Shown: in pieces, positions 11,898-23,099 of the stretch
Layout of the letters: the number at the start of each line of letters is the position of its first letter
Position numbering within the stretch: the first letter of the stretch is position 1
Source: Torreya grandis
Lineage: Eukaryota > Streptophyta > Pinopsida > Cupressales > Taxaceae
DNA length: 64,000 nucleotides
NCBI GenBank assembly: GCA_037957365.1
Contig: JARHVA010001426.1
Location: forward strand, 1,197,501 to 1,261,500
Direction of reading: 5' to 3'
Translations under genes and position numbers: made by a program
The notes under the pieces: model-generated
Database searches by the model: none
What the model was told of the DNA's origin: nothing
What the model saw: the letters and a program-made list of their open reading frames with translations, nothing else

Positions 11898-13846
11898 TGA
11901 TGCAGGAGCATCTACAATAGTCCAAATTCTAGTGTGAAAATTCAAATTCTGGTTTTCCCTCCAAATTGTGTAGATTTCAAAATTTCATCTTCACAGTAAA
12001 ATGTAATTATCAAAAAATGAAAGTAAAAAGGTGAAGAATGATGGTTAGGCTGTTGAGGGAATCAGGGGGAAATGGTTGAAACTATTTTCAACCTTAGTAT
12101 ATTGTTAAAACCTACAAACAGCATTTGGTTTTGCCTTAAGCCCAATTTGGGCGTAGAAGTTGGAAGAGAGATTCTTGAAAAGAGAGAAAAAAAGAAGAAT
12201 TCATTAAGAAAAGAGTAGGAGAAGAGAAGAGAAGATGAGAGGGGTGTAGAAGATAAGAAGGACAGAGAGGAAAAGTCCTCTCATTCAAGAGAAAGAAGAA
12301 AGAATGAAGAATAGAGAAGAGAATTAGTGAGGGAGGACCTCACTCAAGAGATGTTAAAAAATGAGAGAAGGAGATTTGATTAAAGACAAGGGAATGTGTG
12401 AAGGAGAAATCAAGGATTTGAAAGCCATGGATTTTGATATTGAAATGTAATTCTTCCATTTGATCTAAGGAGAATGAATGTATTTGTTTCATATATGATT
12501 TCCTTATGAATTCTAGTGACAGGCCTGTATATGTATGTGAATGTGTCTGTGGATGATGGTTTGCTATAAAACATTGAGAAAAATACAGGTAGATTGGTTA
12601 TTTGGCATGTTGAGAATAATATAAAAAATATATTATGTGAACAAGAGATCTAAAAGAACTTGAATGTTATAAAAAGCCTAAACAGGACTAAACATGATAT
12701 TCAAACATCCCAATTTACAGCCCACTATCCAAGGGAGAAACCAACATGTAAATGTTTGCATAAAGATTATAATGACATGGAGATAAGTTTTTGAGGCAGG
12801 TATAAACTTTAGAAATGAATAAATAGTCATTATAAACCCTCTTGATGTCCAAAAACTCCACAGTTGAAATTCAGGCCTATAGGTGACAGTATACAGAAAA
12901 AGTTAAGAAACTTGTATGTTTTTGCATTGTAAGTGGATTGATCAGGTCATTGTTGATATGGAATATGAATGGGGATATAATTAAGGTATTGACATGGTTT
13001 TTTATCCCCTTGAAAGTCTATTGATCATTCAAAAAGAGATGACAATAATGAACCCTGTTGACTGTCATGAAAATACAGTCAAAGACAACTGAGAAGTCTT
13101 GTTTGGAAAACACAGTAGGTTGATATGATAAGGAGGATGATTAGAGAAGGTTTAGGGAATCAAGACAGACCATATAAAACTTATTTTAACCCTTGAAATA
13201 GGGTAAAACACACACAGAAATATTAATTAGCTTTCGGCCTGTGACAGTCATGGGAAAATCCTGAATTAGCTTCTAGCCCTCAAAATGAGTTTTAATGATT
13301 GAAACCTCTTGAAACTTTTCAATATGAACCATGAAGGTGTTAGAAAACTGTTGGAAGTGTTTTTAAGGTGCTACAGTATGGAGAAGTATGAAAAAGAACA
13401 ATTGCCAAGTGAAACCTAGGTGCATGTGAAGGGAAGAACATAAGCCAATATAGGAAAAGTGAATTTATCCAAATAATAGCACTAAAAAATGATTGATTCA
13501 CCTGTAAGAAGATAATGGGTATCTGAAATGGTGCTTGGTTTGATTATAAAGTCTGTACTTGACTCTAGACAAGGTGTTTTGTACACAAGGAAGGCTAATT
13601 AGAACATGGCTTAAAGAAGGAAGTACAATTCTATACAAAGTAACCTCAGGAGATTTTTTATTATGTTATATAAGGGATTAATGGGTATCCTGAAATGGTT
13701 TTACTTTTATGATTGAGTTAACTTGTAAATAATTATGGCCAATAATCAGGGTAAACAGGGCTAGAAGGAATGCTTGAATGAAATAGGCCTGTTTAAGAAG
13801 TTAATTCACAATTGGATGGTTACAGAGCAGTGAAAGATCAGTTTCA
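11898..13846 (+). repeat. N1 5' LTR
   Basis: 1949 bp, TGATGCAGG...GTTTCA. Contains a strongly purine-rich stretch (about 12160-12360). Any short reading frame in it is compositional. Confidence 0.93.
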
Positions 13847-13851
13847 TCATT

Positions 13852-13861
13852 TGGTATCAGA
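13852..13861 (+). promoter_or_regulatory. N1 primer binding site
   Basis: TGGTATCAGA five bases after the 5' LTR, matching the first ten bases of the initiator-Met tRNA site. The next bases (TTTG) no longer match. Confidence 0.8.
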
Positions 13862-14524
13862 TTTTGAAGCTCTTGGGAATTGGTAACTTGTTGTTGGTTG
13901 TGATTTCTAATGAGTTGTTACAGGATTTGGCAAGAGGATCAACAGGACAAGTTTTAGAAGACCCTGGGGAGAAAAGGTTTGAATAATTTTGATATTTGAT
14001 TTGAAGTTTATTGTGTTGAGAATAAATCAAGTGAAGAAGTTTTAGGTTCAATGCAGTCAAGCCATTGAGGCTTAAGAAGAGAAGAAGCCAAGGAAGGCTT
14101 AGTGAAGATCCAAGAAGAAGCTTGGATAGTTTGCCAAAAGACTAAGGTGAAATAGACTTAGGTGAGGTAAAGGATGGAGTTTGAAGCTTGGAGAGATAAA
14201 AAGTAAGATGAGAAAGTGAATGCTCAAGAAGAAGATCCAAAGCAAGGAAAGCTTGGATTTGTGATTTGAGTTTGATGAAGTAATGTATAACAAGTTGCTG
14301 CAGGATTGAGGAAAGGATCAAAAGACTAGGATGTAAAAGGCCTAGGTGAGATCAAGGAGATTGTCAAAATACCAGTCAAGGAGAAAGGCTTGGGTGAGAC
14401 AAGGGATCAAGAGACCAAGGTGGAAAAGACTTGGGTGAAGATCTCAGAGATGGAAGTGTTGTTGAAGGCACTATAGAGCAGCAAGGTACATGAGGGCACC
14501 AAGAAGAAAGCAAGCATCAAAGGT
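13862..14524 (+). other. N1 internal 5' region with degenerate tandem motifs
   Basis: Purine-rich sequence repeating variants of AGACTWAGGTGAAA, CCTAGGTGAGATCAAG and CTTGGGTGAGA. The frame of the main ORF extends upstream to about 14342 with charged, similar-looking codons, broken by a TAG near 14474 and further stops. The original protein may therefore have started before 14525; the true start is uncertain. Confidence 0.5.
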
Positions 14525-16429
14525 ATGGACAGTTTTGTAATTGATAAAGAAATTTCTAATTTGAAGAGAGAGTTAGCTAAGATTAAAGATGAATATGAGT
14601 CTTGGATGCAGATGGATAAGCAAGCATGGGTGTGGCCAATGAGGAGGAGGTTGAAGTGGCTAATAGATCTCCTAAGGAAGAGGAGAAGAAGGCAAAAGAA
14701 GATTGCCATGAAGAGAGAATCCCATAGAGGCTTGAAGAAGATAAGAAGGTTGCCAAGTGAGCAAAAAGAGGAAGAATTTGAGAAGAAGGTTCTCATTGAG
14801 GAGAACAAGAGAGAAGAAAGAAAAGATGAAGTGCCAGGAAGAGCACTTGAGAAGATGAGAGTGTTGATGAAGAGGACACTCATGGAGACATTATGGTCTC
14901 TTATTTTTATATCTAATGCTATTTTTGAGTGGGTAAGTGCAGGTATGAGCAGTCTTATGGAGGTCAAAAGAAAGGCCTTGAAGAAAGAAGAGATTGGTGC
15001 AAGAGAAGACACCAAGTACACAAGTGAATGTGTAATAGGAGAGAGAAGTGAGTTTGTTGTTGTTGATAAAGAAGAAGAGACGCATAGGTTAATGCATGAG
15101 AAAGAAGAGGTAGAAGAGGAAGCTGAATTCCATGATGCCATTGAATGCCAAGAGGAAGAAAGAGAGCAGACAAGCATAAAGGAAGAGAATGGTTGCTACA
15201 TAGACCAAGCTATCAAAGAGGTAAATGAAATGTTAAGACCTAATTTTGATTGTTATTATGAGCATGAAGCTGCTAATGTATAGGTGCAAGAGTTAAAGAA
15301 GATGATAGAGCCCTCAAAAAGAGAATTTAAGCATGGGTATGTGATACCTAAATGGTGGAAGAATAAAACTCCCAAGCAACAGGAAGTACTAATACAAGAA
15401 CATGGTTACAGGATGCCTACATGGTTTGAGAAGAAAAATGGTAAGAAGAATAATCAACTGTGGGTGCCTAAGAAGGCTAAGAGTGAAGATGTGAGTGCTG
15501 AGGTAACAACACCAAGAAGTCAATGGAGGAAGGTGAAGGTTGACACAAGCAATCAAAGGCATGAGGATGCAAAGATGAAAGGTAAGTCAATTTCTTGCAA
15601 TGAGTGGGATAATGATTTGTTTAAATCATTTAATGATATGTTTATGGAAAATGAGGAATGGAAAGTGGCTGTATGGACTAATATGTAGCAAGGAGAGAAT
15701 TCCAAATGGATGGATGATAAGGAAAAGAGAAATTATGCAGCAAAACAAACAAGATGGCTTCAAGCAGAGGTTGAAGAGAGTAAGGAGACACAAGGTAATG
15801 GTGTTTCAATTCCTTTTAATAGGTGTACTAATGAAGAAGTTGGTTTGTATGAAGATAGCTCAAGGAAAGATAAGATAAGAGGTAAAGGGCAAGTAATCTT
15901 TGTGAGTGATGAGCCCATGTTTGATGAAGAGAACAGTGAGATAGATGAAAGCTCACTAAAGGAAGAGTTGAAGATGTTGGAGGAGCTATTTGGTAATTCA
16001 AGAGAGATGAATGAAGGTACAATCTATGGTACAGACACCATTGAGAAGATTGAAGCAAGAAAAGAGCAGAAGAGTGAAGAGGCAAAGGCAGTTTTGATCA
16101 AGGAACAAGAGCATGGAGATAGCCAAGAGGCTTCATGGCCTTCAGATTTTGATTCTAAGGTGGCTTTGAATGTTTTGTATGTAGGTATGAAGATAGCTAA
16201 AGTGAATGACATAAATGAGTCATTGGAGAAGCTCATAAAACAAGAAGAACAACAAGAAGGTCTAGAAGATATGTATGAAGATGAAGAAGCATGGAAGTGG
16301 GAGATGACAGCAGAGAAAGAGATGAGGAGAAGAACATACCAGAAGAGGAAGAAAAGCAAGATAAAAAACAAAGACTACCAAAGACAAACATTGGTATTGA
16401 CAACAAGACCTTGGGATCCAGGCATATAG
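14525..16429 (+). pseudogene. N1 long charged coiled-coil-like protein, unknown family, two in-frame TAG
   Basis: One frame of 635 codons opens at an ATG (MDSFVIDKEISNLKRELAKI) and ends with TAG at 16429, interrupted only by TAG at 15281-15283 and 15686-15688. Content is very rich in Glu, Lys and Arg. Residues about 1-30 and 40-115 look helical and coiled-coil prone, about 121-144 (ETLWSLIFISNAIFEWVSAG) is a lone hydrophobic segment, and about 155-240 is strongly acidic. A middle part has aromatic motifs (IPKWWKNKTPKQQEV, YRMPTWFEKK, QLWVPKK). The C-terminus is again acidic then basic (KRKKSKIKNK). No zinc knuckle, protease, RT or integrase motif is visible. A divergent Gag-like structural protein, a captured host gene or a purine-biased coincidence are possible. 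Near-continuous openness over 1.9 kb in an old element argues for past selection. An antisense frame across it is a shadow. Confidence 0.65.
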
Positions 16430-16485
16430 TGAAGACTCATTCATGGAGGCAGTAATTCATTTGAACTAAGGTTCAAATCTTTTCT

Positions 16486-16495
16486 AGAGGGAGAG
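16486..16495 (+). promoter_or_regulatory. N1 polypurine tract
   Basis: AGAGGGAGAG two bases before the 3' LTR, the expected position for plus-strand priming. Confidence 0.82.
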
Positions 16496-16497
16496 TA

Positions 16498-18446
16498 TGA
16501 TGCAGGAGCATCTACAATAGTCCAAATTCTAATGTGAAAATTCAAATTCTAGTTTTCCCTCCAAATTATGTAGATTTCAAAATTTCATCTTCAAATTAAA
16601 ATGTAATTATCAAAAAGTGAAAGTAAAAAGGTGAAAAATGATGGTTAGGCTGTTGAGGGAATCAGGGGGAAATGGTTGAAACTATTTTCAACCTTAGTAT
16701 ATTGTTAAAACCTACAAACAACATTTGGTTTTGCCTTAAGCCCAATTTGGGCATAGAAGTTGGAAGAGAGATTCTTGAAAAGAGAAAAAAAAAGAAGAAT
16801 TCATTAAGAAAAGAGGAGGAGAAGAGAAGAGAAGATGAGAGGGGTGTAGAAGAGAAGAAGGACAGAGAGGAAAAGTCCTCTCATTCAAGAGAAAGAAGAA
16901 AGAATGAAGAATAGAGAAGAGAATTAGTGAGGGAGGACCTCACTCAAGAGATGTTAAAGAATGAGAGAAGGAGATTTGATTAAAGACAAGGGAATGTGTG
17001 AAGGAAAAGGCAAGGCTTTGAAAGCCATGGATTTTGATATTGAAATGTAAGTCTTCCATTTGATCTAAGGAGAATTAATGTATTTGTTTCATATATGGTT
17101 TCCTTATGAATTCTAGTGACAGGCCTGTATATGTATGTGAATGTGTGTGTGGATGATGGTTTGATATAAAATATTGAGAAAACTACAGGTAGATTGGTTA
17201 TTTTTCATGTTGAGAATATTTTTAAAATTATATTATGTGAACACGAGATCTAAAAGAACTTGAATGTTATAAAAAGCCTAAACAGGCCTAAACAGGATAT
17301 TCAAACATCCCAATTTACAGCCCACTGTCCAAGGGAAAAACCAACATGTAAATGTTTGCATAAAGATTATAATGACATGGAGATAAGTTTTTGAGGCACC
17401 TATAAACTTAAGAAAGGAAGAAACAATCATTATAAACCCTCTTGATGTCCAAAAACTCCACAGTTGAAATTCAGGCCTATAGGTGACAGTATACAGAAAA
17501 AGTTAAGAAACTTGTATGTTTTTGCATTGTAAGTGGATTGATCAGGTCATTGTTGATATGGAATATGAATGGGGATATAATTAAGGTATTTACATGGTTT
17601 TTTATCCCCTTGAAAGTCTATTGATCATTCAAAAAGAGATGACAATAATGAACCTTGTTGACTGTCATGAAAATACAGTCAAAGACAACTGAGAAGTCTT
17701 GTTTGGAAAACACAGTAGGTTCATATGATAAGGAGGAGGATTAGAGAAGGTTTAGGGCATCAAGACAGACCATATAAAACTTATTTTAATCCTTGAAATA
17801 GGGTAAAACACACCCAGAAAAATTAATTAGCTCTCAGCCTGTGACAGTCATGGGAAAATCTTGAATTAGCTTCTAGCCATCAAAATGAGTTTTAATGATT
17901 GAAACCTATTTAAACTTTGTAATATGAACCATGAAGGTGTTAAAAAATTTTTGGAAGTGGTCTGAAGGTGCTATAGTATGGAGAAGTATGAAAAAGAACA
18001 ATTGCCAAGTGAAACCTAGGTGCATGTGAAGGGAAGAACATTAGCCAATATAGGAAAAGTGAATTTATCCAAAAAAGAGCACTAAATGATGATTGATTCA
18101 CCTGTAAGAAGATAATGGGTATCTGTAATGGTGCTTTTTTTTATTATAAAGTCCATACTTTACTCTGGACAAGGTGTTTTGTAGACAAGGCAGATTAATT
18201 AAAACATGGCTTAAAGAAGGAAGTACAATTCCGTACAAAGTAACCTTAGAAGATTTTTTAGTATGTTATAGAAGGGCTTAATGGGTATCCAGAAATGGTT
18301 TTACTTTCATGATTGAGTTAACCTATAAAGATTTATGGCCAATAATTAGGGTAAACAAGGCTAGAAGGAATGCTTGAATGAAATAGGCTTGTATAAGAAG
18401 TTAATTCACAATTGGATGGTTACAAAGCAGTGCAAGATCAGTTTCA
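16498..18446 (+). repeat. N1 3' LTR
   Basis: Same length as the 5' LTR. An 80-codon open stretch (16672-16914) lies over its purine-rich part. The 5' LTR keeps much of the same sequence but with stops, so I do not call it a gene. Confidence 0.93.
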
Positions 18447-18451
18447 TAATT

Positions 18452-18600
18452 ATTTCAGTCAGGTGGAAATCAATGTCAGCCAGGTGGAAACTGACGTCAG
18501 TCAGATGGAAATCAGCGTCGATCAGGAGGAATCGAGATTGGTTAGGTGCAGACCGACATCGATCAGAGATGACCAGGATCGGTCACTATCAGAAGAAAAT
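18452..18600 (+). repeat. 21-bp coding minisatellite between C1 integrase and RT
   Basis: Six 21-bp units in the C1 frame encode heptads: VSQVEIN, VSQVETD, VSQMEIS, VDQEESR and two more decayed units. The DNA unit (GTCAGYCAGGTGGAAACTGAC-like) is the same family as the LTR minisatellite at 9066-9180, and ACCGAC occurs at 18552-18557. C2 has an expanded version at about 30825-31030. This fast-changing linker lies just before the conserved RT. Confidence 0.75.
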
Positions 18601-20274
18601 TTGGGAAGACATCAAGTTATAAATGAGTCTCAAACACCCATAAGGAGGTTTGAAAGGGTAATTAAACCTCCAATTTGTTATTCCCATTCTTTATACTACT
18701 TGTTGCTCACTGATGGTGGAGAACCAGAAAGTTTTGATGAGGCAATGCAGGTAGAATCCAAAAAATAGTGGGAGCATGGCATGAATGAGGAAATTGATTC
18801 CTTGGAATAGAACCATACGTGGGATTTGGTTGAGTTTCTAGCCAGAAAGAAAGCACTGAAAAACAAATGGGTATATAGGTTAAAGGAAGGAGAGAATGGA
18901 GAAATGAGACATAAGGCCAGGTTGGTAGTAGAGGGATTTGCATAGAAACTAGGTATTGATTTTGGTGAAGTTTTTTCTCTTGTAGTAAAAATGACTTCTA
19001 TTCAGACTATATTGTCTTTAGTTTCTATTGAGAATTTGCATCTTGAGTAGCTTGATGTTAAGACAACATTTCTTCATGGAGATTTGGATGAAGAGATATA
19101 TATGGATCAGCCAAAAGGTTTTGAGGTCAAAGGTAAGGAGAAACTTGTGTGCAGATTGAAGGAAAGCTTATATGGTCTTAAGCAAGCTCCAAGACAATGG
19201 TATTTGATGTTTGACAGGTTTATGACAGAGCATGGCTTTAGTAAATGTCAATTTGACCATTGTGCTTATTTTAACAGATTGGATAATGGTAGTTATATTA
19301 TCCTGTTACTATATGTAGATGATATGCTTGTTGCAGGTTCACACATGCAAGAAATTACTGAGCTTAACGTAAAATTAGCTCACACATTTGCCATGAAGGA
19401 TTTAGGAGCAGCAAATAAAATCCTTGGCATGAGTATTAAGAGAGAGAGGAAAAATCATAGTTTGATTTTGTCTCAAGAGGATTATGTGAATAAGGTGTTG
19501 GAGAGGTTCAATATGCAAGATGTAAAATTGGTAAGCACACCTATGGCTGGACACTTCAAGTTAAGCAAAGAACAGTGTCCTAAATCACATGATGAGGTTG
19601 AGTACATGAGAAGAGTTCCATATGCTTTAGTAGTTGGGAGCTTGATGTATACAATGGTATGTACTAGACCAGATATTGCCCAAGCAGTGGGAGTTGTCAA
19701 CAAGTTTATGACCAATCTAAGAAAGGAACACTGGAAACTAGTTCAGTGGATTCTCAGATATCTGAGAGGGACTAGCGGTAGGCATTTATGATATAGAGGG
19801 TCAAACACTTATCTACATGGGTATGTAGATTTGAATATGGTAGGTGACTTGGATGGTAGGAGAAGCACCATAGGATATGTGTTCACTGTTGGTGGAATGG
19901 CGGTTAGCTGGATTTCAAAGTTGCAGAAGGTTGTTGCCTTGTCTACCACAGAGGTAGAATACATTGCAGTTACAGAGGCTAGTAAGGAAATGATTTGGAT
20001 GACTTGGTTCATGGAATATTTTGGAAAGGAGCAAGAGAGTTATATATTGTACAGTGATAGTCAAAGTGTAATTCATTTGGCAAATAATTCAGCCTTTCAT
20101 TCTAGAACCAAACATATACAGCTTAGGTACCACTTCATTAGATAGGTATTGGAGGATGGACAGTTGAAGCTGGAAAAGATCCATATGGATAAGAACCATC
20201 CTGATATGTTAACAAATCTAGTAATAAAGGAGAAGTTGAATCTTCATTCAAATTTTGTTGTTCTTCAAGATTGA
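18452..20274 (+). pseudogene. C1 reverse transcriptase and RNase H relic
   Basis: After the heptad linker the frame shows the copia RT start (KKALKNKWVYRLK, HKARLVVEGFA, KTTFLHGDLDEEIYMDQPKG), then LYGLKQAPRQWY and the catalytic YVDD at 19312-19323. TRPDIAQAVG follows. The RNase H domain (19831-20145) has STTEVEYIA, DSQSVIHLA and TKHI. Stops: TAG at five places and one TGA (near 19788), mostly where Gln is expected. The frame ends with TGA at 20272-20274. The enzyme would copy element RNA to DNA and remove the RNA strand. The stretch 19084-19791 is open for 235 codons, the best preserved coding part of C1. Confidence 0.95.
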
Positions 20275-20350
20275 ACTTGAAGAGGGAGAAACAAGCCAGA
20301 GATGTTTAGAGGATGTTTTTGTATAGGTACAGATGCAACTGTTTATCTCG

Positions 20351-20361
20351 AAGTGGGAGAT
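20351..20361 (+). promoter_or_regulatory. C1 polypurine tract
   Basis: AAGTGGGAGAT immediately before the 3' LTR, the classic copia form. Confidence 0.88.
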
Positions 20362-20674
20362 TGTTGATTTGTGGAGCTAAAAGCTTCACTAATGAGCTAA
20401 TGTGGAGGTTGCTAGGCTTACACAGTAACCGACATCGATCAGAACCAACTAACATCGGTTAGGGGTCAGTTGACATTGGTCATCTTTAGATTGACACCGA
20501 CTTCTGTACGTTTCCAACTTTTCTATTTCCAGGAGAATAAATTTGAGCCTTTGATTTAAGAGGTGAATCTAAGGGTGGCGAATGCATAGCTCATGAACCC
20601 TAGTGTTGTAGTATACTATATAGTAGGGTTAGATCCTCATAGCATGTAGACAATTCAGTAATTTAGTTGATTGT

Positions 20675-20752
<78 letters not shown>

Positions 20753-20965
20753 TCTTGAGGGAGAATTATTGTACATCTGTGAGGTGTGAGGAGAGAGAGA
20801 TTTCTTAATTGTATTTCCTTTTAGAAGAGTTTAATATAGATTGGTTGTTTCTTGTATCTCCTATTATTTTTTGTTTCTGATTTCTAGTTACTTATTACTT
20901 CTAGGTTCAATTCTGTGTTTAGTTTCTTATACAAAAGTAATCAATTGTACTCTAAGATCCTAACA
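20362..20965 (+). repeat. C1 3' LTR
   Basis: 604 bp, TGTTGATTTG...CCTAACA. Compared with the 5' LTR it lacks about 40 bp of the minisatellite but has a long GA run. ACCGAC occurs at 20428-20433 and 20496-20501. Confidence 0.93.
20679..20750. repeat. (GA)36 microsatellite inside C1 3' LTR
   Basis: 72 bp of uninterrupted GA. The same place in the 5' LTR has only a short GAGAGAGA run. Confidence 0.97.
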
Positions 20966-21400
20966 TGTGATGATAATTACATGACTGTTGAGTCGATGAT
21001 TTATGAACAAAAATTACATGTTCTTAATAATGTCATCTATGATGGCCTTATAGATTGGGATACCATAATTAGTGGCATGCATGTACCTTTATTTTATCAA
21101 CTGATGGTTACTACTACGCCATACATGTGATCTAAGACATAGTAAGATGAACTAAGAGATGAGTTAGTGAAGCTATAGATTCCCTTACCATATTTGATGG
21201 ATTATTTAGGTCCTAGGATATTAATTATGTATGATTATAATGAGAGCATGCAAATCTCAAGGTACATCTAACTATGTATGAGGACTAACAGAGGAGAGAT
21301 AGGTCATGCTCTAAGATACAATGTGACTTTTGATCTTCTAGTTCTAGGTCACTTATTGTAGATGATATAGATGATGTTGATGGGAGGAGGTCCTATAGAC
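20966..21400 (+). pseudogene. Unidentified coding relic, 3' part (block A)
   Basis: Continues the relic cut by C1 at 9000. It is open for over 50 codons (MTVESMIYEQKLHVLNNV, LIDWDTIISG, PLFYQLMVTTTPYM), then DELRDELVKL, LPYLMDYLGPRIL with stops between. Block B has the same order of strings (YMTIESMI, DDGLINWDKI, TPLFY, LMVTT, DELRDELVRLQMPSPYL). The shared protein-level pattern supports former coding; family unknown. Confidence 0.55.
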
Positions 21401-23099
21401 TAAACCCTTATCATTAATTACTACTTATCATAGTTTATATTTGTTTAATATATAGATATGAGTGATTTTGGTATATTAGAATGTTTGATGATTAATTAAT
21501 TTAAAATTTTAGAGTTTTTAGATATATGTTTTTAATTTGAATTTATTATGTTATAATGTTAGCAGTGTAACTTGGAAATATCTATTTATGAATGATTTAA
21601 GAACTATATGATCCTAGAATTATCATTTAACCACCCTAAAGGTAGTAAAATTATGAACCATACTAATCATGTTGTATAATTGAATAATTGTACTCTAGTT
21701 GTGACACTTCTTTTGTAATAGTAGTAGTAGGAGTTTCTAAATTATATGTTTAAAAAATATTTATCAGTTTCCTCACTATTATTGTTTATTTATTCTTCTT
21801 AACTTGTGTCATGATACTAATTTAATTTGTATTATCTTTCTATAATTCCTTCCATTTATATTTCATATGTGGTACAATGGATCTCTCATTATGTTGTTCT
21901 CTAGATGTTGTTTTATCAACATGATGAGTAACCATTAGTTGTTTAATAAGCATATCCTCGAATAACTTGGTAATTTTATAATTTTATCTTTTAGATCAAG
22001 GATAAAGATATCTGAATCACTTCTTAGTAGATGTCATAATGCCTTTGTCAACATACTTATCAATGTTGCCTTTATGTGATGATACTTGTACTAAGGCCTA
22101 CTTCATGTTTTTTCCAATAAATGACAAGTATGGTAATGTTTGGGAGGAATATTAATCAACCTAATATCCAATAATGTCCTAATAATATCTTGAGGCCTAT
22201 ATCTCAGTGTATTAAACTATATAGTCTATCTCTTAGTATATTTTATTTTACTCACTATAGTAGTTACTTTGTAAATTAGATCTTTCCCTTTATGTAATAC
22301 CTTAGTATTGGTTTTTGTGGAAGCTTATGAAAATATGGATAAATATATTGAACTAAATTGGATGATTCAATTTTTAATAAATCAAGATCAAAATATGCCT
22401 CTGGATTTGGTTATAGAAATCCAAATTTATTTTCTAATGCGATAGTTGCATTATAAAGATATAAAAGTGACTTGTATGTATGATATAACAATTTTACATG
22501 AGATTGAAAATGAGGCCCCTTTATAACATGTACATTATATCCAAATCTATTTTTTGATAGATTAATTACTTCATTCATGCATTAAATTGTAAGATGTAAT
22601 CACAAACTAGTTCTAACTTGTCTTAATGTAGTGATGGTAACTACTCATATGTAATTATGGGTCCTTTATTCTCAATAAAATGCTTAAGGAATATTTATTG
22701 TAACTTAAAATATATATTTATTGATCCATTAGGGAGTGAATATTGAAACCAATTTAGTGCCTAAGCCTCTAGGTTCTTAGGGAAAAAATTGCAATAGTAT
22801 CAAACTATGTTTTCACCCATTCTTATCTTTTATATAAGATTTTAGATATAAATAAGGATCATCATTAACATTTAACTTATAAAATGTCGGTACCTTAAAA
22901 TTAATTGATAATGGTGAATCAAATATTTTACATGGGATGGGGTTTCCATGAATAGCATTAGAATCAACCTAAGAGTGGTATGCTTTAAAATCCAATGTAA
23001 GATGATGTAGTTTATATTATAAAGAAAGAATAACATGCATTAAATATATGATCTCTTTTTAATGTATATTAATATCTTGGATTGATTAATTTAATACTT
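21401..23099. other. Non-coding segment of block A
   Basis: Collinear with about 40060-41735 of block B. No reading frame is convincingly kept in both copies. Confidence 0.45.

Larger units (their letters stand above)
11898..18446 (+). mobile_element. N1: nested non-autonomous LTR retrotransposon with a long unknown ORF
   Basis: Direct repeats 11898-13846 and 16498-18446 have identical length (1949 bp, constant offset 4600) and start TGATGCAGG and end TTTCA. A primer site (13852) and a polypurine tract (16486) lie at the expected inner edges. The 2.65-kb interior lacks any protease, integrase or RT motif and carries one long charged frame (14525-16429). This is the layout of a large retrotransposon derivative: LTR ends kept, enzymes supplied elsewhere (inference). 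In the first 265 aligned bases I counted about 9 LTR differences, fewer than for C1, as nesting requires. The 5-bp flanks (TTACA, TAATT) do not match. Confidence 0.9.
9001..20965 (+). mobile_element. C1: Ty1-copia LTR retrotransposon, decayed, with N1 nested inside
   Basis: Complete element bounded by LTRs 9001-9592 and 20362-20965, both starting TGTTGA and ending TAACA. It has a Met-tRNA primer site, a polypurine tract, and gag, protease, integrase, RT and RNase H in copia order. YGLKQAPRQWY and YVDD in the RT place it near Tork/Tnt1-type elements (family knowledge). Flanks are GGTGA on the left and TGTGA on the right, a 5-bp target duplication with one change. Without N1 the element would be about 5.4 kb. 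By hand count the coding frames hold 18 stops, 15 of them TAG. It sits in a coding relic of block A; block B shows the empty site (around 39642). Confidence 0.95.

Noticed and set aside
14407..15177. 256-codon minus-strand reading frame, Ser/Leu-rich
   Set aside because: It is the antisense of the purine-rich N1 coding frame, where stop codons are rare on both strands. No motif and no start context; a shadow.
16672..16914. 80-codon charged reading frame in the N1 3' LTR
   Set aside because: Lies over the purine-rich LTR tract; the 5' LTR copy is broken by TAG. Composition explains it.
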